NCBI GenBank assembly: GCA_965230565.1
Contig: CBDDLH010000011.1
Location: 62,001-126,000 of the forward strand
Reading direction: 5' to 3'
DNA length: 64,000 bases
DNA from: BCD1 sp965230565
Lineage (GTDB): Bacteria; Bacteroidota; Bacteroidia; Chitinophagales; Saprospiraceae
Made by a program: the position numbers and the translations under genes
Notes under the pieces: model-generated
The model's input: only the letters and a program-made list of their open reading frames with translations
Database searches by the model: none
Told to the model about the DNA's origin: nothing
In this document: in pieces, positions 1 to 8,368 of the stretch
Layout: each line of letters begins with the position of its first letter
Numbering within the stretch: the first letter of the stretch is position 1

Positions 1-287
1 GTTTTGGAGAGCAGCCCTTTGAGTTTGAACAAACAGCGACTTTCACCCTGTTGAATCTAAACTACCCAATTGGTTTTTTTGACAATATCAATGCGATAGT
101 TTACTTCGATTGGACCAATAAGCAGGCCTATAATTTTTTGACCTGGCAGAAACAATTCAATAATTTCTCCTTGTACGTGATGGGATTCGTGAATCCAAAA
201 ACATACAATATTCCGACCCAGACTTTTACCGGGGAGAATTTATTTGCGGGGAGCGGATTGCAGGTGATGGTGGTGTATAATCATTGA
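1..287 (+). CDS. C-terminal fragment of a probable outer-membrane barrel protein
   Basis: The reading frame is already open at base 3 and ends at a TGA at 285-287, so the gene starts before the window and only its last 94 or so residues are present. The visible protein alternates hydrophobic and polar residues with many aromatics, and has short strand-like stretches such as INAIVYFDWTNKQ, FSLYVMGFVNP and LQVMVVYNH. That pattern is typical of the last strands of a Bacteroidota outer-membrane beta-barrel. The TTG at 51 is only an internal codon. No family can be named from this fragment. It is followed by repeat-rich intergenic DNA and then the ABC exporter operon on the same strand. Confidence 0.6.
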   Translation, partial: FGEQPFEFEQTATFTLLNLNYPIGFFDNINAIVYFDWTNKQAYNFLTWQKQFNNFSLYVMGFVNPKTYNIPTQTFTGENLFAGSGLQVMVVYNH

Positions 288-557
288 ACTAGTCCTCAGT
301 ATTCAGTCAACAGTCTGCAGTCGGGTGTGAGTTTTGGGTTAAGGGGTGGAGTTTAACCGCAGAGCGCGGAAAGAAGCGCAAGGTTCGCTAAGATTGAGTT
401 AAAAAATAAAAACTCGTAACCCGTATCTCGCAACCCGCAACCAAATAAAACAACATCAAATCACCTCAAACAATGTCAAACAACATCAAACCATTTGAAA
501 CCACATGAAACAATATCAAACTGAATAATTAAAAATACCAATATAAACGCAATACAA
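288..557. repeat. Intergenic stretch of degenerate word repeats
   Basis: There is no gene here. Four repeat vocabularies found elsewhere in the window occur one after another: CAGT-type words (cagtcaacagtctgcagtc) near 305-323; accgcagagcgc-type text near 356; aacccgcaacc-type text near 415-442; and about eight degenerate copies of a caacatcaaa/catgaaac word between 449 and 523. The last block directly precedes the ABC ATPase start. No recognisable promoter was seen. Confidence 0.6.
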
Positions 558-1272
558 ATGAGTAATTCAATTATCAAAATTGAGCAGCTTACCAAGTCTT
601 TTCCGATTGGAAAGTCTTCTTTTACGGCGCTAAAGGGCGTTGACCTTACTATTGAGGAAGGTGAGTTTTGTGGTCTGATCGGTCCGAGTGGATCGGGAAA
701 AACCACCTTGCTGAATATCGTTGGTTCCCTGGATGTACCCACTGAGGGGACGGCCGAGGTTTTGGGTCATTCTATCGGAGATTTGACCCCCAGGCAGGCA
801 GCTAAGTTGCGTAAGGAGCACCTCGGGATTTATTTTCCAGAGTTATAATTTGCTGGCAGTACACACGGTTTTCGAGAATGTAGAATTCCCGTTGCTGTTA
901 TTGGATTATACAGCTTCTGAACGTAAAAAAATGGTTATGGATGCCCTTGAATGGGTCGGATTGACGGATAAAGTCAACACTCGTCCTCCTACCTTATCCG
1001 GAGGGGAGAGCCAGCGGGTGGCCATTGCCCGGGCCATGGTTAAAAAGCCATCCCTGGTGCTGGCAGATGAACCTACTGCGAACCTTGATGCTGCCAATTC
1101 ACATCACATTTTGAAAACTATGGAAACGCTGAATAAGGAGTTGAAAACCACCTTCCTGTTCGCAACCCATGATGAAAAAGTGATCAGTTATCTGCGCAGG
1201 AAAATTTTCCTGATCGATGGAAAAATTGACAAGGATGAAATCGTAACACCGACCAGAGAAGTGAAAGTTTAG
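558..1272 (+). CDS. ABC transporter ATPase, LolD/MacB type, interrupted by a +1 frameshift
   Basis: This is the ATP-binding subunit of a LolCDE/MacB-type (mechanotransmission) ABC exporter. The Walker A motif GPSGSGKTT lies near residues 42-50. The signature LSGGESQRVAIARA, Walker B LVLADEPTANLD and H-loop ATHD all lie in the second half. The frame breaks at about 834-842: after ...LGIY-F the codons read PEL-stop. Removing one C from the cc at 837-838 restores F-Q-S-Y-N-L-L-A-V with the essential Q-loop glutamine, and joins the two halves into a 237-residue protein of normal family length. ATG at 558 is the start. The two permeases follow on the same strand, so this is the first gene of an operon. 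The indel is either a sequence error or a recent inactivation; the rest of the gene looks under normal constraint. Confidence 0.85.
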
Positions 1273-1347
1273 GACATTTTTGTCTCTAAGAGGAAATTAA
1301 GCTTGTGGTTTTGCAAGCGATTTTAAAAAAAATAAAACAGGTTAACA

Positions 1348-2523
1348 ATGTTATTAGCATTAAAACTGGCATACAGGAATTTAGTTGGGGCCGGTCTCAG
1401 AACCTGGTTAAACGTGATCGTTTTATCCTTTTCTTTTGTTGTCATCATCTGGATGAAAGGTATCATGGTGGGATGGGATCACCAGGCTAAAACAGATACC
1501 CAAAACTGGGAAATTGCCGGAGGGCAATACTGGCATGAAAAATACGATCCTTTTGATCCATTTACGTTGGATGAGAGTCATGCTCCTATTCCTGAAGCTG
1601 TTCAAAGTGAAATAGACAAAGGCGATGCCATGGCGGTACTCGTTACCCAGGGGACAATCTACCCGGACGGCAGGATGCAATCCGTACTGATCAAAGGTAT
1701 TGATCCTAATCAAAAACTGTTATCTCTGCCTACCCAAAAACTGGATACTTCCGTAAATGCCATCCCGGCCATCATAGGTTCGAGTATGGCCAGGACCAAT
1801 AAGTTGAACATTGGAGATTACGTGAATATCCAGTGGCGGGATGCCAATGGCACCTTTGATGCTACGGAAATTTATATCACGGATATTTTCAGCACCACAG
1901 TGCCTACCGTAGACAACGGTCAGGTATGGATCAGCCTTGACGAGCTACAATCAATGATGTTGGCCCGGGGAGAGGCTACCATCCTCACCTTCAGGGATCC
2001 GGAGGCAGAAAGGGCGCAATTGGACAATTGGACCTTAAAAACCAGAAAAGAGCTTACGGCCAATATCGATGAGATCATTGCAACGAAAACAGCAGGTCAA
2101 TCCATATTTTATTTTATTCTGTTGCTGTTAGCGATGCTGGCAATCTTTGATACACAAGTACTTTCTATTTTCCGCAGACAACGGGAAATAGGAACCTATA
2201 TCGCCCTGGGATATACCAGAAGGCAAGTCGTTGGCCTCTTTACAACAGAAGGTGCCATGCATTCTATACTTGCAGCTATTGTGGCAGCCATTTACGGAAT
2301 ACCATTCCTGTGGTGGCAGGCCAAAGTAGGCTGGACCATGCCCGCAGACACCAGTGATTTCGGAATGTCGATCGCACAAACACTTTATCCGAAATATACA
2401 CTTGGACTGATTATCGGAACGACGCTGGTCGTAGTGATTGTTACGACCATTGTCAGCTACTGGCCATCGAGAAAAATTGCAAAAATGAATCCAACTTTAG
2501 CACTAAAGGGAAAAATACAATGA
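1348..2523 (+). CDS. ABC transporter permease, FtsX/LolC-like (first of two)
   Basis: This 391-residue permease has the MacB/LolC/FtsX architecture. One membrane helix lies at about residues 19-40, followed by a periplasmic domain of some 200 residues and three C-terminal helices at about 250-275, 300-325 and 355-378. The cytoplasmic loop RRQREIGTYIALGYTRRQ after the second helix is the coupling region expected to contact the ATPase. It starts 75 bases after the ATPase stop, and its TGA overlaps the ATG of the second permease (ATGA). Such systems move lipoproteins or other amphiphiles across the periplasm without a substrate channel of their own. The substrate cannot be read from the sequence. 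Confidence 0.85.
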   Translation: MLLALKLAYRNLVGAGLRTWLNVIVLSFSFVVIIWMKGIMVGWDHQAKTDTQNWEIAGGQYWHEKYDPFDPFTLDESHAPIPEAVQSEIDKGDAMAVLVTQGTIYPDGRMQSVLIKGIDPNQKLLSLPTQKLDTSVNAIPAIIGSSMARTNKLNIGDYVNIQWRDANGTFDATEIYITDIFSTTVPTVDNGQVWISLDELQSMMLARGEATILTFRDPEAERAQLDNWTLKTRKELTANIDEIIATKTAGQSIFYFILLLLAMLAIFDTQVLSIFRRQREIGTYIALGYTRRQVVGLFTTEGAMHSILAAIVAAIYGIPFLWWQAKVGWTMPADTSDFGMSIAQTLYPKYTLGLIIGTTLVVVIVTTIVSYWPSRKIAKMNPTLALKGKIQ

Positions 2524-3794
2524 TACGATTCTTATTAAAAGGAATATTTCGTGACAGGAGCAGAAGTCTGCTGCCTGCACTGGTTGTAGCCACGGGGGTT
2601 ATGCTGACCGTGTTTATGCACGCCTATGTGACAGGGATAATGGGGGATACGATAGAAATGACCGCCAGGTTTACAACGGGACATGTTAAGGTCATGTCCA
2701 AAGCATATGCTGAAAATTCCGATCTCCGGCCAAACGATTTGGCTTTAATGGAGGTGGGATCTTTACTGGAAGAACTTCGGACCACTTATCCGGATATGTA
2801 TTGGGCTGAGCGGATTCAATTCGGAGGACTGATAGATGCTCCGGATGAAAATGGGGAAACCCGTTCACAAGGCCCGGCGGTCGGGATGGGATTGGATCTT
2901 TTATCTTCTCAAAGTATGGAGGACGAACGGCTCAATCTGACCGAATCTCTGGTGAGAGGGAAAATGCCTTCAGAACCCGGAGAGGTTCTGCTGAGTGAGG
3001 AATTCTCGCGTAAACTCAAAGTCGATCCGGGAGATCCGGTGACCTTGATCGGTTCTTCTATGCACGGGAGTATGATCATGTATAACTTTATCGTTTCCGG
3101 AACGCTTAGTTTTGGGACGGATGTATTAGACAGGGGTACGCTTGTAGCTGATATTGAAGATGTGCGCCTGGCATTGGATATGTACGATGCTGCAGGAGAA
3201 CTTACCGGCTTTTTCAAAGGTGGTTATTACAATGATGAAAAAGCGGTCGCAATTTCAGGTGAGTTTACCGAAAAATACCTGGATGAGGAAGATGAATATG
3301 CTCCCCTTATGAAACCTTTGCGTGATCAGGAAAACATGACCATGTACCTGGACTTATCCCAAAGCCTGGGAGTCATTGTAACATTAATCTTTATGTTCGC
3401 TATGTCCCTGGTTTTGTGGAATGCTGGCTTGTTGGGAGGGATCCGTCGGTATGGTGAAATTGGTTTGCGATTAGCGATCGGAGAAGAGAAAAGGCATGTG
3501 TACTGGTCTATGATCCTGGAGTCTATAATGATCGGTATCGTAGGTTCTATCCTCGGGACTGCCCTGGGGCTGTTCTTTGCCTGGTTATTGGAAACTTACG
3601 GCCTCGACATAGGTTCGTTGATGAAAGGTTCTTCTGTTATGATGCCTTCCGTAGTCAGAGCACACATCACCACCGCAGATTTCTATATCGGTTTTATCCC
3701 CGGTGTAATCTCTACAGTGATTGGAACTGCTTTGGCGGCGATTGGTATTTATAAGCGCAAAACAGCACAATTGTTCAAGGAACTGGAGGTTTAG
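2520..3794 (+). CDS. ABC transporter permease, FtsX/LolE-like (second of two)
   Basis: This 424-residue protein has the same fold as its upstream neighbour: a first helix at about residues 18-40, a large periplasmic domain, and three C-terminal helices. The coupling motif GGIRRYGEIGLRLAIGEEKR resembles the LolC/E and MacB loops. The start codon overlaps the previous stop, so the two permeases are translationally coupled and probably form a heterodimer served by the upstream ATPase. The LolA-like gene 149 bases downstream supports a role in moving lipid-modified or amphiphilic cargo to the outer membrane. True LolCDE is possible, but a parallel system is equally possible because the subunit identities cannot be settled by eye. 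Confidence 0.85.
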   Translation: MIRFLLKGIFRDRSRSLLPALVVATGVMLTVFMHAYVTGIMGDTIEMTARFTTGHVKVMSKAYAENSDLRPNDLALMEVGSLLEELRTTYPDMYWAERIQFGGLIDAPDENGETRSQGPAVGMGLDLLSSQSMEDERLNLTESLVRGKMPSEPGEVLLSEEFSRKLKVDPGDPVTLIGSSMHGSMIMYNFIVSGTLSFGTDVLDRGTLVADIEDVRLALDMYDAAGELTGFFKGGYYNDEKAVAISGEFTEKYLDEEDEYAPLMKPLRDQENMTMYLDLSQSLGVIVTLIFMFAMSLVLWNAGLLGGIRRYGEIGLRLAIGEEKRHVYWSMILESIMIGIVGSILGTALGLFFAWLLETYGLDIGSLMKGSSVMMPSVVRAHITTADFYIGFIPGVISTVIGTALAAIGIYKRKTAQLFKELEV

Positions 3795-3835
3795 GTTTTA
3801 AGGAACAATTTTGAAACTAGTGATAGCGTAAATTT

Positions 3836-3928
3836 TAACGTGACGTTAATAAAATTACCGCAAACCAATGCGTGAAATTTGCGTCAAAATATTAATTGAA
3901 TACGTAGAAGTTGTTTTAAAACAACTTC
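3836..3928 (+). promoter_or_regulatory. Two palindromes upstream of the LolA-like gene
   Basis: The 149-base gap between the second permease and the LolA-like gene holds a TAACGT-g-ACGTTA palindrome at 3836-3848 and a perfect 22-base palindrome with no loop (gaagttgtttt and its complement) at 3907-3928. The second ends 15 bases before the LolA-like ATG. Either could be an operator, or a hairpin that separates expression of the chaperone from that of the permeases. There is no long T-run after the second palindrome, so it is not a standard intrinsic terminator. Confidence 0.45.
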
Positions 3929-3943
3929 ATAAAAATAATTGAG

Positions 3944-4679
3944 ATGAAAACTTTATTTGTAGCCATTTTTTCAACTTTAGCTTTTTTGGCTATCGGACAA
4001 CCCAGTGCAGATAAAATCATGGAGATGGTTGACGAAAATATGTCATCCGAAAACAGGATTTTTGAATCTACCATGACTATCCACGGAAAGCGGAGTAGTC
4101 GTACCATCACTTCACGGTCTTATTCTGTTGGAGATAAGCAATCATTTACAGAGTATTTATCACCCGCCAGGGAGCAGGGTACGAAGATGCTGAAACTGGA
4201 AGATAAATTGTGGATATATTCTCCTTCCACAGATCGTACCATTCAGATATCCGGTCATATGTTGCGTCAGTCCGTAATGGGGTCAGACCTTTCCTATGAG
4301 GATATGATGGATGACAGAAAACTCACGGAAACCTATGATGCAAAAGTTGTCGGCGAAGAAGAGGTCGACGGCCGGCCAACCTGGGTGCTTGAATTGACGG
4401 CAAAGGTAGACGATGTGGCCTATGCCACTCGTAAGGTGTGGATCGATACGGAAAGGCTGGTGCCTTTGAAGGAAGAACTATTTCGCAAAAAGCGGTCAAT
4501 TGCTTAAGAGATCAACCTTAACGGATGTTCAGAAAATTGATGGCAGGTGGTTCCCGACAAGCATCACCTATAAGAATATGCTTAAGAAAGGAGATGGCAC
4601 CGTTTTTAAAATGACCAGCATTAAATTTAATCAGGATATTGCTGATTATCTCTTTACCAAAGCTGCGCTGAAACAATAG
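3944..4679 (+). CDS. Outer-membrane lipoprotein-sorting (LolA-like) protein, frameshifted near the 3' end
   Basis: This periplasmic carrier has the LolA fold (outer-membrane lipoprotein-sorting family). A signal peptide is seen (MKTLFVAIFSTLAFLAIGQ), followed by the family's motifs: YLSPAREQGTKMLKL, LWIYSPSTDRTIQI and QSVMGSDLSYEDM. The first frame stops at 4507. One extra A in the run at about 4485-4493 (cgcaaaaagcgg) explains this: with four As the protein continues R-K-S-G-Q-L-L-K-R-S-T and ends in YLFTKAALKQ at 4677-4679. That gives 244 residues, close to the 255 of the paralogue at 46762. It would take cargo from the upstream permeases across the periplasm. This is the second repairable single-base defect in the same operon. 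Confidence 0.8.
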
Positions 4680-4942
4680 TTTTTATTGAGTACTGTAAAT
4701 AGAGGTTGACATTATCGTTTTAAGCCAAATACGCATGAAGGCAGGTTTTGTTTATTAATTTGATAACACGAATAGAGTATTCTTCAAAACTTTGACCCAA
4801 AGAAAGTTTATTGAATTCTTTAGTGTCATTTATTCTCCATAATCATTCGTGTATTCGTGGCTTTTTTTATAGAAATAAACTGTTTTTTCAGGGCTTATTT
4901 GTAACTTAACCTCCTTGTTTTGGAGTCATAAAATTGATCAAA

Positions 4943-5197
4943 ATGGATAAGAAAAAAAGCCTCACCGAAGATAAATTAATTGAATTCGTCTCATGGGAAC
5001 TGGATGTGCCTGCCGAAGAAATTTTCCCGTCCAGTAGTTTGGTGAGTGACCTCAATTTAGACGATCAGGACAAGATGTTACTCATAGCTGAACTGGAAAA
5101 CAGAATGGATGTTTACCTGACTCCGGAAGAAGCTGAAAAAGCTGAAACCATACAGGATTTGAAACATTGCTTTCATGCTCATTTAGAGCATGCTTAA
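4943..5197 (+). CDS. Acyl carrier protein-like protein lacking the phosphopantetheine serine
   Basis: This 84-residue acidic helical protein has the length and layout of an acyl carrier protein. The segment VSDLNLDDQDKMLLIAELEN lines up with the ACP helix II region, normally DLGADSLDTVELVMALEE, and ...LTPEEAEKAETIQDLKHC matches ...IPDEEAEKITTVQ. The serine of the DSL motif that carries the 4'-phosphopantetheine arm is replaced by aspartate (D-D-Q), so it should not be able to carry an acyl group. ATG at 4943 is preferred to the upstream TTG at 4934. It converges with a minus-strand pair that includes an acyl-ACP thioesterase. A regulatory or structural ACP mimic is one reading; an unrelated helical protein is the alternative. 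Confidence 0.65.
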   Translation: MDKKKSLTEDKLIEFVSWELDVPAEEIFPSSSLVSDLNLDDQDKMLLIAELENRMDVYLTPEEAEKAETIQDLKHCFHAHLEHA

Positions 5198-5212
5198 ACC
5201 ATCGGAATAATA

Positions 5213-5797
5213 TTACTCCCTGATCTCCTTTCTTGCCTTCCGCAATCTTTTTGGCCCAAACCAAAGCCAAAAGCCTGTTGTGGTGAATAAAAACAGAGCA
5301 CTTCCCAAAAGGGAAGTATAGACGAGTTTGAAAGTATTATTGCCTGTTTTAAAAAAATCATCCAATACAGAGCCGTCATGGACATTTTCCAGAAAGTCTG
5401 AGCGCCTTTTGCCGATGCTCAAAACCTGCCCGGTTGCTCCATCGAGTTGGATGCCCCAGTGTTGTTTTTCAAATATAAACTTCACCGATCCTTTTGATTT
5501 ACGGATATCAATCCTGTCGAGATTGGTGGACAAATTTTGTGAAACAGAATCTTTAAATACGTTAATGGCGATATTATGTAGGCTGTCGATAGGGAGCCAA
5601 TCCCTGAGCTCTGTACTTGTTCCCCTATAGGTATCCGGTAGTAACCATTCATTGCTGTTCTTTTTCCAGCCCAGTAAAATCCCGGTTACGGAAATGAAGA
5701 AGAAAAAAATAAATAACAATGCTCCTGTGTAACGATGAATCTTTCGGAAAGTGCGTAGTACTTTAGCTTGTCTTTGTCTTTGTTTTTTTGTCGTCAA
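5213..5797 (-). CDS. PepSY-associated transmembrane protein
   Basis: This 194-residue inner-membrane protein has one N-terminal helix (GALLFIFFFFISVTGILLGW) preceded by the basic RKIHRYTG segment, a periplasmic region of about 120 residues, and a C-terminal helix ending in a basic tail (FGPKRLRKARKEIRE). The His-Arg-Tyr-x-Gly plus helix arrangement is the PepSY-associated membrane helix signature, seen in proteins linked to iron/haem or redox functions. Its frame is the one used by the upstream thioesterase, which stops 21 bases earlier. The start is taken as the TTG at 5797 because no ATG lies between that stop and the conserved region. It probably shares a transcript with the thioesterase. 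Confidence 0.65.
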   Translation of the reverse strand: MTTKKQRQRQAKVLRTFRKIHRYTGALLFIFFFFISVTGILLGWKKNSNEWLLPDTYRGTSTELRDWLPIDSLHNIAINVFKDSVSQNLSTNLDRIDIRKSKGSVKFIFEKQHWGIQLDGATGQVLSIGKRRSDFLENVHDGSVLDDFFKTGNNTFKLVYTSLLGSALFLFTTTGFWLWFGPKRLRKARKEIRE

Positions 5798-5818
5798 TGA
5801 AACTCTTTTTCGGGTGAT

Positions 5819-6552
5819 CTAATACGTGATTTCTGCCCGGAAGTTAATGGTGTTCTTTTCCGGAGTAGAAAGTTCAAAGCTATGAATTTTTTCATTTTCA
5901 AAACGTTGCATAACCGTCATATCTCCAAAAGCGACTTCTTTCAGGAAGTTTACGGTCAGTTTTTTGGGAGGATTGTTTTTGATAAATTCGATATCATAAG
6001 TATCAAAGATGAAATCCAGGTACCTCACAGTGGTAAGATGCAGGTTTACATCTATATCGTTATATCGGATTTCGTGCTCTGTTGAAGCAACTGGAATGCC
6101 TTCCGTTTTGAGGGAGGGAATGTTTTCTTCGATGGCATGTTTTTCCGCGAGAGAGTGGAGATAGGGGCGATCCTGGTAAAGGACTTTGGGTCGCTTGGAA
6201 TTGACGTCGAAGATCAGCCAGGCTGAGGTAATAGATCCAAATTTTTTGTTGCCATCATACATTTCGGCATCACGAAGGTAAAACAACCGGTTCATGCCTT
6301 TGGGCCACGTTTTTATGTCGATTGTTCCGGGCCATTTGGGAAGATAATCCAGGTTGAGTGTAAATCTGGACAGACCCAGCCAAGCCCTTGTTCCTTGAGG
6401 TGAAGATATCCAAGGCCCAGTTCCTCTGCATGTTGCCACGCTATCTGGATATAATCATTGATCAGGGAGCTTATGCGAAGTTCAGACTTGAAATCTGCAT
6501 GCCTGGAGGTTATGGGGAATTTTCTTTGAAGAATTAATTGCTCTTCACTCAT
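5819..6552 (-). CDS. Acyl-ACP thioesterase (FAT family), interrupted by a -1 frameshift
   Basis: This hotdog-fold enzyme would release fatty acids from acyl carrier protein. The N-terminal part, from ATG at 6552, reads MSEEQLILQRKFPITSRHAD...LHLKEQGLGWV. It then shifts frame at about 6370-6374 and continues as LSRFTLNLDYLPKWPGTIDI through to RAEITY. Adding one base after gggt joins W-V to L-S-R-F and gives a 244-residue protein of normal length. The second hotdog repeat carries the expected NDIDVNLHLTTVRYLDF motif with the catalytic-region Asn and His. The break is a missing base, unlike the other three indels in the window. The gene may be functional if the indel is a sequence error. Confidence 0.8.
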
Positions 6553-6576
6553 AATTTGATACTTTAAATCAAAGGG

Positions 6577-7311
6577 TTAATGCACATCTATCCCGTCAAA
6601 ATAGATTTCTGTAATGGCGGTGTCGTTGTATTTCGCACCGGGATAAACATCCAGAATCTCAAACCTGAGGATAAGGTCACTCCCATCCGGATTATGTCCG
6701 AATGTTCCGATTGCGAACTCCTGGTCCGTTTTTACATCGGCGAGGTTTAGAATACCATAGGTCTTACCATTCACATATAATTTCAATTGTTTGACCCTGT
6801 TATTATTTTTCCAGGCATAATCACTTTTTACATATCCATTGGCAATGATGATGGAAGTAACCCGGGGGCTGTCATTTTTAAAATGATATTCAATGTATTC
6901 ACTGATACCGGCATCCTTTTTACCTTCGACCCAGGCAGTTTTATAACTCAGATCATTCGCAGCTTCTGCTCCATATGAGTTGGAACCTTGTGCTGCCAGC
7001 ACCGAGGAGGCTTTAATCTTGTAATTTCCACCGCCACAATACCAACTGCAACCCTCGGTAATAACGTCCCAGACCGTAGCTTTTCCTGCACCATATTTTT
7101 CTACCAGTATATTCAATTCCTTATTCTCAACCTCGGACAAGTCTGTTCTGTTGATAAGTTCCATCATTCGTGCTACCCCTTTTTGGGCTTCTTCGCTCAG
7201 ATCGGGAATGCTGAGCATTTTCGGGTGAAACGTTTTTAGGGTTGACTGAGCGCAAGCATAATTCCAGCCAAAAAGGATCACTGCAAAAAGGATAAGACCT
7301 TTAAAGTTCAT
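6577..7311 (-). CDS. Secreted protein with NADase-type glycan-binding (discoidin-like) domain
   Basis: This 244-residue exported protein starts at the ATG at 7311, where a signal peptide begins (MNFKGLILFAVILFGWNYACAQ); the open frame upstream has no signal and is untranslated. The N-terminal third is helical and charged (LSEEAQKGVARMMELINRTD). The C-terminal half has WDVITEGCSWYCGG, NDLSYKTAWVEG and SIIIANGYVKSDYAWKNNNR, followed by KQLKLYVNGKTYGILNLAD. That layout is typical of the discoidin-like domain annotated as NADase-type glycan-binding. No catalytic residues are apparent. It is divergent from the inositol monophosphatase across a 241-base gap containing a strong hairpin. Confidence 0.65.
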   Translation of the reverse strand: MNFKGLILFAVILFGWNYACAQSTLKTFHPKMLSIPDLSEEAQKGVARMMELINRTDLSEVENKELNILVEKYGAGKATVWDVITEGCSWYCGGGNYKIKASSVLAAQGSNSYGAEAANDLSYKTAWVEGKKDAGISEYIEYHFKNDSPRVTSIIIANGYVKSDYAWKNNNRVKQLKLYVNGKTYGILNLADVKTDQEFAIGTFGHNPDGSDLILRFEILDVYPGAKYNDTAITEIYFDGIDVH

Positions 7312-7457
7312 CTGGTGTGTATTAATTGTGGAATTTTTTTTCAAATAATTTCTACTCAATTTTACGAAATAAATTTGAAACAATATTTTCGCCAAAATTA
7401 AACAAAACCGAAGGGGGCGGAAAATCTTTGAATGTTTCATTTTTATGAATTTTCCAA

Positions 7458-7529
7458 GTTCAAAAGCTCGAATTTTCAATCTCTTTTTTTCACTTTCAAA
7501 AATGTTTTGGAAAATTCGAGCTTTTGAAC
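7458..7529. repeat. 20-bp perfect inverted repeat between divergent genes
   Basis: The arms are 7458-7477 and 7510-7529 (gttcaaaagctcgaattttc and its exact complement), separated by 32 bases. The element lies between the divergent starts at 7311 and 7553, about 23 bases before the inositol monophosphatase ATG. It would form a very stable RNA hairpin in that 5' leader. No similar sequence was noticed elsewhere in the window. Confidence 0.7.
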
Positions 7530-7552
7530 AACCTTTCGAAAATAAAAAACTA

Positions 7553-8368
7553 ATGGAAGATATCAACCTCAAGGCATTGTGTCTGGATGCAAAGGAAATT
7601 ATTATCAGAGTCGGTGAATTTATCCGCCGGGAAAAAGGAAAGGTGACGAGTGGGGAAATAGAGACCAAAAGCCTCAACAGCCTGGTGAGTTATGTAGATA
7701 AAACGGCTGAGGAGCATTTGGTTCAGGAACTGGGGAAATTACTTCCGGAGGCTGTATTTCTAACAGAGGAAGAGACGGTAAAGACCCAAAGAGGTGACTT
7801 ACAATGGATCATTGATCCCTTGGACGGAACAACCAATTTTTTACATTCTTTGCCGATTTTTTCCGTCAGTGTGGCGCTTCAGCGCAATCAGGAAACTGTT
7901 ATGGGCATTGTTTATGAAATCAATCAGCACGAATGTTTCTATGCCTGGAAATCAGGTGGGGCCTATCTCAACGGAGATCCCATTTCAGTGAGCGATACGC
8001 CAAAATTGAGTGATGGATTGATTGCCACAGGCTTTCCTTATTACGATTATGACAGAGTGCCGGGTTACCTTCAGATCCTCTCTGAAATGATGACCAGGAC
8101 CAGAGGCGTCAGGCGCCTGGGGTCTGCAGCGGTGGATCTTGCTTATGTGGCTTGTGGAAGATTTGATGCCTTCTTTGAGTACAGTCTGAATGTTTGGGAT
8201 GTGGCTGCCGGAGCTTTTATCATCGAAGAGGCCGGAGGAAGGGTGACGGATTTCCGGGGAGGAGATGATTTCCTGTACGGCCGCGAAATCGTGGCGACCA
8301 ATTCCGCTTTGAACGGAGAGTTTTACCAATACATTAAAGAAGCCTTCGGAGAGGGGGCAGGGGAATAA
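7553..8368 (+). CDS. Inositol monophosphatase family protein
   Basis: This 271-residue Mg-dependent phosphatase of the SuhB/IMPase family hydrolyses myo-inositol-1-phosphate or related sugar phosphates in the cytoplasm. The metal-site motifs are present: LTEEET (Glu pair), WIIDPLDGTTNFLH (the family signature DPLDGT) and the C-terminal WDVAAGAFIIEEAGG. The ATG at 7553 was chosen because it begins the conserved first helix; the upstream extension of the frame runs through the hairpin. The 3' end, including the TAA, is part of a tandem gggaataa repeat. Confidence 0.9.
   Translation: MEDINLKALCLDAKEIIIRVGEFIRREKGKVTSGEIETKSLNSLVSYVDKTAEEHLVQELGKLLPEAVFLTEEETVKTQRGDLQWIIDPLDGTTNFLHSLPIFSVSVALQRNQETVMGIVYEINQHECFYAWKSGGAYLNGDPISVSDTPKLSDGLIATGFPYYDYDRVPGYLQILSEMMTRTRGVRRLGSAAVDLAYVACGRFDAFFEYSLNVWDVAAGAFIIEEAGGRVTDFRGGDDFLYGREIVATNSALNGEFYQYIKEAFGEGAGE

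Noticed and set aside
834..845. Programmed +1 frameshift in the ABC ATPase
   Set aside because: There is no slippery motif or downstream structure, three unrelated genes in the window show similar indels, and ATPases of this family are not known to be recoded.
7445..7552. 36-codon extension of the inositol monophosphatase
   Set aside because: It is the translation of the hairpin arms; the family normally begins at the ATG at 7553.
7312..7677. 122-codon N-terminal extension of the secreted glycan-binding-type protein
   Set aside because: It has no signal, overlaps the divergent leader and the 20-bp hairpin, and the ATG at 7311 starts a perfect signal peptide.
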